The position numbers and the translations under genes were made by a program. This document shows positions 26,999-35,100 of a DNA stretch of 48,945 nucleotides, piece by piece. The notes beneath the pieces are model-generated. The model was not told where the DNA came from. It did not search any database and worked only from the letters and a program-made list of their open reading frames with translations. Source of the DNA: an uncultured Methanobrevibacter sp. Lineage in GTDB: Archaea; Methanobacteriota; Methanobacteria; Methanobacteriales; Methanobacteriaceae. The stretch spans positions 1 through 48,945 of the forward strand of contig NZ_CAMJUE010000009.1 in assembly GCF_946408925.1 (NCBI RefSeq), in the 5' to 3' direction. The stretch's first letter is position 1. Every line of letters begins with the position of its first letter.

Positions 26999-27571
26999 AT
27001 GACAAACGAAGATTTTGCACAAAAAATAAAAGATATTAGAGCTAGACAGGACATGTCTATAGAAGACCTTGCTGAGAGAAGCGGAGTGAAACTTGAAGTT
27101 TTACAGGCAATGGAAAACGGAGAAGTAATCCCGTCCCTTACACCATTAACAAAAATGGCAAGGGCATTAGGAGTTCGCTTAGGTACATTTTTAGATGACA
27201 CACCTGAACTCGGACCGGTGGTAACCCGTGGAGGAAAAACCCAAAACTCACTGTACTTCTCAGGAAGAGAAGATGTGACAAATGCAACCAACCTTGAATT
27301 CCACTCATTAGGTGCAGGTAAAATCGACAGAAACATCGACCCTTTCATGATTGACATCGACTATGAGGAAGGAGAAAAGGAACTCTCATCACACGAAGGG
27401 GAAGAGTTCATATACGTACTTGAAGGAGAAATCGAACTGATTTACGGAAAGGACACTTTCACAATCGGCGAGGGCGACACAATTTTTTATGACTCTGTAG
27501 TGCCACACCACCTTCACGCAAGTGGTGAGAAAAAGGCAAAAATACTCGCTGTATTATACACACCATACTAG
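26999..27571 (+). CDS. XRE-family regulator with C-terminal cupin domain
   Basis: The 190-residue product has a helix-turn-helix of the XRE/Cro type (about 5-62, 'MSIEDLAERSGVKLEVLQAM') and a small-ligand-binding cupin (about 110-188, 'SSHEGEEFIYVLEGEIEL' and 'DSVVPHHLHASG'). This fusion is a known class of regulators that sense a metabolite through the cupin. It stands directly upstream of a broken small membrane protein gene and an acyl-CoA ligase, suggesting control of organic acid or acyl-CoA metabolism. A TATA box (ttttatatatt) lies near 26926-26936. Confidence 0.85.
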   Translation: MTNEDFAQKIKDIRARQDMSIEDLAERSGVKLEVLQAMENGEVIPSLTPLTKMARALGVRLGTFLDDTPELGPVVTRGGKTQNSLYFSGREDVTNATNLEFHSLGAGKIDRNIDPFMIDIDYEEGEKELSSHEGEEFIYVLEGEIELIYGKDTFTIGEGDTIFYDSVVPHHLHASGEKKAKILAVLYTPY

Positions 27572-27583
27572 GAGAGGAAAAAT

Positions 27584-27723
27584 ATGAGTAAAATAACTTT
27601 AAAACCAAAAACTGATAGATTTTTCACAGCTGGTTTGGATTTGAACTTAAAAACATTGCAATTGGAATTGCATTAATGATTTGTATTTTGGTTAGTTATT
27701 TTATTAAATTAATATTGAGGTGA
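27584..27723 (+). pseudogene. Small membrane protein gene broken by a -1 frameshift
   Basis: A good ribosome binding site (GGAGAGG at 27571-27577) precedes ATG 27584. The frame stops after 30 codons at 27676. If the frame is shifted by one base near 27650-27655 (aacttaaaaac), it continues as a clear membrane helix ('NIAIGIALMICILVSYFIKL') and ends at TGA 27721-27723, just before the ligase start. The intact protein would be about 46 residues with one helix. A single lost T or A would explain it. Either the gene is decayed or the base is a sequencing error. Confidence 0.55.
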
Positions 27724-27727
27724 AAAT

Positions 27728-29392
27728 ATGAGCGAATTATTTACAGAATTATCATTAGGTAAATTCTTTGAGTCAATGGTTGAAAAACAGCCTGACCATG
27801 AATTTATCGTTTATCCGGACAGAAACTTAAGATTCACATACAAGGAATTTGATGAAAGAATAGACAATCTTGCAAAAGGAATGCTGGCTATCGGAATTGA
27901 AAAAGGAGATCATGTAGGAATATGGGCTAAAAACGTACCGGAATGGCTCACATACATGTTTGCAACAGCAAAAATCGGTGCCACCATAGTTACAGTAAAC
28001 ACCGCATACCAGTCACATGAACTGGAATATGTGCTCAAGCAGTCAGACATGAAGGCACTGGCAATGACTGACGGATTCAGGGACACAAGCTATTTTGACA
28101 TTATAAACGAACTTGTTCCCGAACTTAAAAGCTGTGCAAGAGGACATCTCGTTTCTGAAAAATTCCCACGTTTAAAGTTTATTTTCCACGTCGGTCAGGA
28201 AAAGCACCGTGGAATGTTCAACACCAACGAACTCCTGCTTTTAGGTATGAACTACGATGACGATGAATACCAGAAGGTGAAGGACTCAGTAACACAGCAT
28301 GATGTAATCAACATGCAGTACACCTCCGGAACCGAAGGATTCCCTAAGGGAGTCATGCTTACATCACGTAATATAGTCAATGACGGATACTACATTGGAG
28401 AAAATATGTATTATACTCCTGAAGACAGATTACTTCTTCAAGTGCCTTTATTCCATTGTTTTGGTACAGTACTTGGTGTTATGGCAGTAATCACACACGG
28501 ATCAACCATGGTTGTTCTTGAGGAATATGATCCTCTTTTAGCAATATCCTCAATCCAAAAGGAAAAGTGTACTTCAATCTATGGTGTGCCGACAATGTTT
28601 ATCGGTATGATGAACCATCCGATGTTTGACATGTTTGACATGAGCTCCCTTCGTACCGGAATCATGGCAGGTTCAACTTGCCCTGTTGAAACCATGAAGG
28701 ATGCGATTGAGAAAATGAACATGAAAGGAATTACAAGCGTATATGGACTTACTGAAGCCGCACCCGGTTTTACACAAACAAACGCAAAGGATTCCTTCGA
28801 GAAAAAAATCAACACAGTCGGACGTAAATTCCCAAATATCGAAGTTAAAATCGTTGACCCTGACACCGGTGAGGAGTTAGGTCCCGGCGAGAAGGGTGAA
28901 ATCATGTGCAGAGGTTTCAATGTCATGAAAGGTTACTATAACATGCCTGAAAAGACCGCCGAGACAATCGAGCCGGACGGATGGCTTCACTCAGGAGACC
29001 TTGCAACAGTCGATGAGGACGGATACTACTCAATTGTAGGACGTATCAAGGACATGATTATCAGGGGTGGGGAAAACATTTATCCACGTGAAATCGAGGA
29101 GTTCCTCTTTACCCATGAGTGCGTACAGGATGTTCAGGTTGCAGGAATCCCTGATGAGAAATACGGTGAAATCGTAGGAGCATTCATCATCAGGGAAGAA
29201 GGATTTGATGATGTAACAGAAGCAGACATCCGTGACTTCTGTATAGGTTCAATAGCAAGATATAAGGTGCCTAAATATGTATTCTTTGTGGACAAATTCC
29301 CACTCACAACCAGTGGTAAAATCCAGAAGTATAAATTAGGCGATTTAGGTCTTGAACTTCTTGAACAAAGACGTAAAAATGGAGAATTATAA
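27728..29392 (+). CDS. AMP-forming acyl-CoA synthetase (FadD/AMP-binding family)
   Basis: The 554-residue product carries all core motifs of the adenylate-forming family: '[15 protein letters not shown]' (phosphate loop), '[11 protein letters not shown]', '[19 protein letters not shown]', '[20 protein letters not shown]' and the C-terminal lysine motif '[13 protein letters not shown]'. It activates a carboxylic acid with ATP and joins it to CoA in the cytoplasm. The substrate, short to medium or aromatic acids, cannot be read from the sequence. The ATG has AGGTG 5 nt upstream. The gene follows the XRE-cupin regulator, and both are probably transcribed together. Confidence 0.85.
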   Translation: MSELFTELSLGKFFESMVEKQPDHEFIVYPDRNLRFTYKEFDERIDNLAKGMLAIGIEKGDHVGIWAKNVPEWLTYMFATAKIGATIVTVNTAYQSHELEYVLKQSDMKALAMTDGFRDTSYFDIINELVPELKSCARGHLVSEKFPRLKFIFHVGQEKHRGMFNTNELLLLGMNYDDDEYQKVKDSVTQHDVINMQYTSGTEGFPKGVMLTSRNIVNDGYYIGENMYYTPEDRLLLQVPLFHCFGTVLGVMAVITHGSTMVVLEEYDPLLAISSIQKEKCTSIYGVPTMFIGMMNHPMFDMFDMSSLRTGIMAGSTCPVETMKDAIEKMNMKGITSVYGLTEAAPGFTQTNAKDSFEKKINTVGRKFPNIEVKIVDPDTGEELGPGEKGEIMCRGFNVMKGYYNMPEKTAETIEPDGWLHSGDLATVDEDGYYSIVGRIKDMIIRGGENIYPREIEEFLFTHECVQDVQVAGIPDEKYGEIVGAFIIREEGFDDVTEADIRDFCIGSIARYKVPKYVFFVDKFPLTTSGKIQKYKLGDLGLELLEQRRKNGEL

Positions 29393-29414
29393 ATTCTCCC
29401 AATCTATTTTTTTT
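29381..29414 (+). terminator. Intrinsic-type terminator overlapping the ligase stop codon
   Basis: GGAGAATT 29381-29388 pairs with AATTCTCC 29392-29399 (8 bp, 3-nt loop). The TAA stop (29390-29392) is at the loop and start of the right arm. A T8 run follows at 29407-29414. Confidence 0.75.
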
Positions 29415-29553
29415 ACAAGTTGAAAACAATATTTGTTTGAACTTGAAAACTTATTTTAGAAAGTTTTATTGTATGTAAAATATTTTTTTAAATCATGAAA
29501 TTTTTCATCATCATAACAAAATTGCTGTCAAAAAAACTGATTTTACCAAAAAC

Positions 29554-29562
29554 TTTATATAG
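29554..29562 (+). promoter_or_regulatory. Strong TATA box upstream of the decayed locus
   Basis: tttatatag with A-rich upstream bases. Transcription would start near 29585, giving a leader of about 85 nt before the ribosome binding site AAAGGAG (29655-29661). Confidence 0.45.
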
Positions 29563-29668
29563 AATATCAATATAATATAATACTACACTTTAAATTGTAG
29601 GTATAAATTAACCACATCATTATAAGAAATTGACTCTATACAAACTTTTTCACAAAGGAGCTGATAAA

Positions 29669-29719
29669 ATGACACCACAGGCAAAACCAACTACTGCATG
29701 GAGCGTAGTATTCTTTTAA
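29669..29719 (+). CDS. 16-codon open frame with strong ribosome binding site, probably a truncated gene start
   Basis: AAAGGAG is 7 nt before ATG 29669. The frame codes 'MTPQAKPTTAWSVVFF' and stops at 29719. It has a full promoter and leader, so it is either a true micro-peptide or the 5' end of a larger gene whose body was lost. The end 'WSVVFF' looks like the start of a membrane helix, which favours a truncated membrane protein. Confidence 0.35.
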   Translation: MTPQAKPTTAWSVVFF

Positions 29720-29724
29720 GCTAA

Positions 29725-29883
29725 TATGCTGTAATACATTTACCAGGTATTAGGCAACTTTATCAATCATTTAGAGATTCTGTTGATTATAGTAAAGATG
29801 CTTTTTCAATAGAATCCAGTTACACGACAGAGCTTCCGATTAATTCGGGAATTGACCATAAAATTCAAACTATCATCATTTAG
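29725..29883 (+). pseudogene. Coding remnant without a start codon
   Basis: An open frame of 52 codons reads like real protein ('LYQSFRDSVDYSKDAFS', 'TELPINSGIDHKIQT') but has no start codon, and a stop precedes it. It is probably the C-terminus of a lost gene. I do not recognise the family. A ribosome binding site-like AGAGGAA for the next gene overlaps its end. Confidence 0.4.
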
Positions 29884-29894
29884 AGGAAAAAATA

Positions 29895-30416
29895 ATGGAA
29901 ATAAAAAGAGATATTGAAATAGACATTAAAAAGACTGTTGAAAACTCCGTATGCGGAAATGAGGAATTTCATTTCTATGTTGATGAGCTCACATCAAAAG
30001 ATTACATGCCGACCTATGCGGGGGAGGCTGACGAAAAATATTCATTTGATGAAATGGATGAGGAATTTTTCAGATTCCTAAACCAAAAGGCCATAAAAGA
30101 CGGCATTTACATAAGGCTTGTTTATGCCACTGCCAGTGAAAGGGATGGTGAAGCTGTATTCGAATTGGAATATGGTGGTAACAGGGAAGTATTTAAAACA
30201 AGAGACATTGATGACGTTTTGGTATTTGAATTTGCAGACTTTGGAGTTAAAGTGAAGGGAAACTCCGTGACATTTGGTGCAACAATAGATGGAGGTTGTG
30301 CGCATACGCCTTACTTTGCCGAGTTTGGCTCAAGCAAGGCCAATGATGAATTCATTTCACTTGAAAATCCTTTAAACCAAAGGATAATTAAGATTATGGA
30401 GGGGATGATTAAATGA
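29895..30416 (+). CDS. Hypothetical acidic soluble protein
   Basis: The 173-residue protein is not recognised. It is acidic, without membrane helices or signal, and rich in beta-strand patterns ('GIYIRLVYATASERDGE', 'FGVKVKGNSVTFGATIDGG'). AGAGGAA lies about 6 nt before the ATG. The next small gene overlaps its stop by 4 nt (ATGA), so translation is coupled. Confidence 0.7.
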   Translation: MEIKRDIEIDIKKTVENSVCGNEEFHFYVDELTSKDYMPTYAGEADEKYSFDEMDEEFFRFLNQKAIKDGIYIRLVYATASERDGEAVFELEYGGNREVFKTRDIDDVLVFEFADFGVKVKGNSVTFGATIDGGCAHTPYFAEFGSSKANDEFISLENPLNQRIIKIMEGMIK

Positions 30417-30568
30417 TCAATAATTTTGTATCAGCTTTGCAGCTGATTTTAATACTTATTTCAGTATTTCTGCTGATTTATTTGATAATAATTAAGGGGG
30501 ACAATAATCGAAGTTCGTATATGATGTTTTTAATAAATTTGTGCATGTTATGGACAGTATTGATTTAA
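30413..30568 (+). CDS. Small two-helix membrane protein
   Basis: The product has 51 residues from ATG 30413, which overlaps the previous stop (ATGA) and has GGAGGGG with a good spacer. Two hydrophobic segments ('LILILISVFLLIYLIII' and 'MMFLINLCMLWTVLI') flank a short charged loop ('KGDNNRSS'). Function unknown. Coupling to the acidic protein upstream and the next gene downstream suggests a small operon. Confidence 0.6.
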   Translation: MINNFVSALQLILILISVFLLIYLIIIKGDNNRSSYMMFLINLCMLWTVLI

Positions 30569-30577
30569 GAGGTTTCA

Positions 30578-30925
30578 ATGGTGCTTAACTGGGTTAAATA
30601 TTCACGGGATATTGTTGAATTTTTAAATGCAAAGACATTAATGGAAATTGATTACGGAATATTGGATCTGTCAATGATTAAGGATTTTGAACTGAAGGAG
30701 GTTCTTCTCTTTTTTGAGGAACTTCTCACAATGGAACTGAAGATAAATTACATGGAAAACGACACAGGACTTTTCAGGGTTCACTCTGTTGGTGACGGGT
30801 ATTGCTACAGGGAATTTGGACATGTTATTGAAGCCGACTCCATTGAGGAGTTGAAAAAGTTGGTTTTGGATGACGGCAGGATTTGGTATGTCTTCGATGA
30901 CATATTGGCATGTAAAATAATTTAA
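30578..30925 (+). CDS. Hypothetical soluble protein
   Basis: The 115-residue product is not recognised. It begins 'MVLNWVKYSRDIVEFLNAK', has an acidic alpha-helical middle and ends 'DGRIWYVFDDILACKII'. AGAGGT lies 5 nt before the ATG. It belongs to the run of short genes between 29895 and 31023, all on the plus strand with gaps under 15 nt. Confidence 0.65.
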   Translation: MVLNWVKYSRDIVEFLNAKTLMEIDYGILDLSMIKDFELKEVLLFFEELLTMELKINYMENDTGLFRVHSVGDGYCYREFGHVIEADSIEELKKLVLDDGRIWYVFDDILACKII

Positions 30926-30930
30926 AGGAG

Positions 30931-31023
30931 GTGAAAATCTTTAAACAATTATTATTTATGGTAGGTTATTTGTTGGCTTGCATTGTATTTGGATTGGCGC
31001 TTAAAGAGGCATTGGTGATTTAA
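30931..31023 (+). CDS. Possible 30-residue single-helix membrane peptide
   Basis: The frame from GTG 30931 codes one membrane helix ('LLFMVGYLLACIVFGLALK'). A perfect ribosome binding site AAAGGAGG touches the GTG, leaving no proper spacer, and no ATG follows at the right distance; the next in-frame ATG is at 30958. Either the start codon has mutated or a rare start is used. Position within the short-gene run supports a real gene. Confidence 0.35.
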   Translation: MKIFKQLLFMVGYLLACIVFGLALKEALVI

Positions 31024-31035
31024 TCGGAAGTTATA

Positions 31036-31145
31036 ATGAATATTTGTCCTTACGGTCTTAAAAGGTTAATGAGAATTTCGCATACTGCAATGGATGCGGT
31101 AGCACTATGATGGGGAACGAACAGGGAATTTCAAAACAAATTTAG
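31036..31145 (+). pseudogene. Broken small zinc-ribbon gene
   Basis: From ATG 31036 the frame reads 'MNICPYGLKR', then leaves the zinc-ribbon frame. After a one-base shift near the A4 run at 31062-31066 the second half reads 'NENFAYCNGCGSTMMG' to TAG 31143-31145. Together these make a usual N-terminal zinc ribbon (CPxCG...CxxCG) in which the second Cys of the first pair is also lost. Two lesions in a short gene argue for real decay. Confidence 0.5.
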
Positions 31146-31174
31146 ATAAAATGTTTAAATAATCATGCTGACAG

Positions 31175-31254
31175 CTGTTTAACTGGGTTTTTTGCAAACT
31201 CATATATATTCACCTTTTCATTTCTCCTTTAAGTCATTTTTCCCAGTTAAACAG
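31175..31254. repeat. Perfect 13-bp inverted repeat with 54-nt loop
   Basis: CTGTTTAACTGGG at 31175-31187 is the exact reverse complement of CCCAGTTAAACAG at 31242-31254. It lies in the noncoding region before the helicase operon, about 60 bp upstream of its first ATG. It could form a large hairpin in RNA or serve as a paired protein-binding site. Confidence 0.6.
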
Positions 31255-31315
31255 TAATAATATATTATTCGGATAATTAATTATTTATCTTATTTTAAAC
31301 AAAATATTAACAAAT

Positions 31316-32164
31316 ATGATTAATGAAGTTATTATAGATAGGCTGGATGAACTCGTTGGGGATTATGACACTCCATTTTTCAATTACCTTCTCTACTCTT
31401 ACGACTTGAGTTTGAATGATTGTGAACAGATTATTGAAGAGTTGAAAAGTGATATAAATTCCGGCAAACTCATTACTGATAATGTTGCATCCTCTTTGGA
31501 GGATTATTTCAAATCAAAAGTAATTGAGCTTGAAAAACAGGAAAAAATCAAATTTTTATCTGGCCTAATACAGGAGGATAATGACTTCTATATAAAATAC
31601 CTTAAGCGATATGATTTAACACGGGATGACGTCAATCTGATTTATGACCGTGTGGAATCCAAAATCCTTGAGGATAACATCAGTGATTTTGAAATAAAAA
31701 GATATCTTGACTATTACTTCTCAAATTCCGTAAAGCAGGTTTCATATATAAATGAGCTGAACAGCATTGTGGGACGGGCCTATGATACATTAATCATCAG
31801 GAATACCTTAAAAAAATATCCCATTTTAGTTGAAAAGGACATTATTGAGATTGTATTCAGGATTCACGGTGAAATAATAGAAGCGCGTGAATTTAAAAAT
31901 GGAATAAAACATGAATTCAAAAGGCTGTGTCTAATCAGGAGTGAGGATAAGAAGGCCCAATGCAGACGCAGGCTGAATGAATTTGTTGAGGGAAGCGGAG
32001 ATTCATTTTCCAAGCTGATCAAATTTAAAAAGCTGACAAAAAGGGATGGGGACATCATAGTTTCACAGATACAGGATGACATTTCAAAGGGTCTGATTCA
32101 GCCAGACCGAATCGACAGTGTTTTTATAACAAAACGTTTTAATGATTACAATGAGAGACAGTAG
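31316..32164 (+). CDS. Hypothetical protein of four degenerate alpha-helical repeats, helicase partner
   Basis: The 282-residue product has no recognised domain, but four units of about 70 residues align by eye, starting near residues 3, 74, 143 and 212. Each has the pattern 'F..YL..YDLT..D...I...V...I', then 'I.D..I...L..YF' (for example 'YIKYLKRYDLTRDDVNLIYD' in unit 2). Unit 3 is the most diverged. The repeats are probably alpha-helical pairs forming a scaffold. Its gene overlaps the start of the UvrD-type helicase gene by 23 nt, a strong sign that the two proteins are made together and may act in one complex. No ribosome binding site is seen before the ATG. Confidence 0.7.
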   Translation: MINEVIIDRLDELVGDYDTPFFNYLLYSYDLSLNDCEQIIEELKSDINSGKLITDNVASSLEDYFKSKVIELEKQEKIKFLSGLIQEDNDFYIKYLKRYDLTRDDVNLIYDRVESKILEDNISDFEIKRYLDYYFSNSVKQVSYINELNSIVGRAYDTLIIRNTLKKYPILVEKDIIEIVFRIHGEIIEAREFKNGIKHEFKRLCLIRSEDKKAQCRRRLNEFVEGSGDSFSKLIKFKKLTKRDGDIIVSQIQDDISKGLIQPDRIDSVFITKRFNDYNERQ

Positions 32165-35100
32165 TGTTTTTACTTTTCTAAAAAGCAAATTCGGCAATTT
32201 ATATGGCCTGTGCAGTGTCATGGAAAAACTGATTGTTTTAAAAAAATACAATCTTGCCATGGCATGCGCAAAGGTGATTCTTGATGTGTTTTGCCGTCAG
32301 ACCAAAAAGCAGCTTGTATTCACTATTGATGTTTTCAACGACCCTCAGCTGACAATAACACTTGATGATATGAAAAGCGTTCACCAGATACTGTTTGAGT
32401 ATATCTATGACGATTATTTTTTAGGTATCGAGGAGTTCCTGCAGGTCGACTATGAATTCGACTTCTCTTTTTTGAGCCACAGTCCGAAAATCACCAACGA
32501 CGACATTTACATGATTGTGGACAATCTTGAGGTCAACTCAATAACACCCTCACTCATAGGCCTTGAAGGTGATGAGCTGATCTCCATTGAGGATTTAAGC
32601 TCTGAAGATAAGGAAAACGTTTTGAATATGGTTGAAGGCAATCTGAATCAGTTCATAAAAAAGCATATTCTCACATTGAATCTATTTGACAGTGAAGGAA
32701 ACCTCCTGACAAAGCCGTTAAACTTTGAGGCAGTCAGAAAAGCCGACCGTTGCATTGTAGGTGAGATTCCTCCTGAAGTTGAACTGGACGAGTATCAAAG
32801 CGACGCTGTCACATACACCGGAAAGCCGCTGGTAATAAATGCAGGTCCCGGAGCCGGAAAGACACGCGTGATAATCGAAAGGGTGCTTTATCTTATTGAA
32901 AACGGTGCATCACCGGAATCTATTCTTGTGATTACATTTACAAACAAGGCTGCAGATGAGCTTCGCGAGAGATTTAAAAAGGATACAAAACTTGAACTCA
33001 ATGTGATAAATCAGATGAGGATAAGTACAATTCACAGTTTCTGCAGATCAATTCTATCAGATTTCTCAGACATTCCATACAATCTTCTTAAAAGGGAATC
33101 GGAAAGGAATCTCTTTTTCAACAAGCACAGACAAGACCTCGGATTTAAGGGACCTGCATTTTTGAGAAATTACGAATCAGGCCAGGTTCTTAAAAAATAT
33201 GATGAATTCGCACTCTTTGAAGTTGATTCGGAAGGCCTTATAGGATATATTGAGTCTAAATACCATCCAAGCGATGAATATCTCAAATACATTGATGAAT
33301 ACTACAAAACTCATCCCGACACCCAATACCCGACCAAAAAGGAGATAAAGGCACTGGGCTTCAGGTGTGATGTTTACAAGGCAAGGTATCTTCAGATTGC
33401 CAGGTCATACACCGACTGGATAGATTTGATGGAATCCGAACATGTCTGTGACCAGAACTATCTTCTTGTTAAGGCGCTGGAACTTCTATCGGACAGGGAC
33501 AATTTAAACAGGGTTCAGTACCGCAATGTCCTCATTGATGAGTTTCAGGACACCGATGCAATTCAGATGCAGATATTTGAACTTTTAAGATGTATTGCAG
33601 ATACATTCACGGTTGTGGGTGATGCTGACCAGAGCATATACTCATTCAGGGCTGCCAATCCCAAATTTTTCAACGATTATTCAAGAAGCGATGAGTTTGA
33701 AAAGAAAATCCTTGTGAACAATTACCGTTCAACATCAGACATTGTCGAGTTCAATGAGAAATTCATAAGCAAGAAGCGTTCAAACCCTAAGGACTTAAAA
33801 ACAGTCAATGAATCAAAGATGCCTGTCTACATGCTTGAAAACAAGCGTGATGATGATGAGTACCGGGGAATAGCATATATCATTAAAAACCTTAAAAGCT
33901 CCGGTAAGATCACCAAATACAGTGATGTCTGCATACTTTTCAGAAGCCATAAGGACAAAAAGGACATTCTTGAGGAATTTGAAAAGGAAAACATTCCATA
34001 TTACCTTAAGGGAATCGACGATTTGATTTATCAGGATGAGGTCAAGGCGGTTCTGGCACTTTTATGGTATATGATGCCGTTCAACCCTTCACTGATTGCA
34101 TATTACGGTGACGGAGGCCAATGGATAAACCTGTCCTCATTCACAGACAAGTATTACGAATCATCAAAGGTATTTCACCTGTCAGCTAAAACCCAGGAGG
34201 TATTAAACGACATCGAGCAGAGATACCATTATAATGTGGTCAATGTTAAAAACAACTTCAAGCCATTGGACTCCAATGCCAAATCCTCTTCAATAATGGA
34301 TGTTGTCCGGGACTATGCAGATGATACTCTGGATGAAATATTCAAACAGGCAGGCATAATAGACTTAAGCACATACTCCCGTGATGAGCTTAAATCCATC
34401 GGCATTACAGATGAACATGACCTTGACTTTTTCACCGGCCTCAACGAGCTTAAATCATCACTGGGTGATGTCAGACTGACCTCACTGCAGGTGTATTATG
34501 AGCTTTTGAAAATAACAGGCTACGGCGATGAGCTCTTTTCAAGAAAGGACTTCGAGGCCAAAAAGGCGGCTCTCAACCTTGCACTGATATCGGAAATAAT
34601 CTCCGATTATGAAAACATCATGGGAAAATATGATCTTATAGGACTGTTTAACTACATATACCGCTCACTGAAGTATTATTCATGTCCGATCAACGAGGAG
34701 GAGGACAACTCACAGAAGGTCCATATCATGACAGTCCACAAGGCAAAGGGACTTGAGTATCCGGTTGTAATCACCGCTTCAATCAAGGACCGAAGTTTTC
34801 CCCTTAAGTTCTCAGCCCAGAGAAAGGCCCATGTCTTTAACAACTATCCGGTTTACCCGACACCGAACAGGTTTTTAAAGTATAAGATTTCAGAGGATGA
34901 GGAACCCTTTGAATTTGACCGTGAAGAGGAACGGGTGGTTTATGTTGCAAATACTCGTGCTGAGGAATTGCTTATACTGTCGACTGTACTTCCAAGAACC
35001 GGAAGCAAAACACCTGCTGTTTTAAGGGATTATGAAAATGATTTGGTTAAAATCGAGCCTGCCGATGTATTCGCCATGAAAAAGGTGACTTCACATATGA

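Noticed and set aside
27640-27660. Programmed -1 frameshift
   Set aside because: The A5 run does not give an X-XXY-YYZ slippery heptamer in the reading frame, and no downstream stem was found, so a mutation or read error is simpler.
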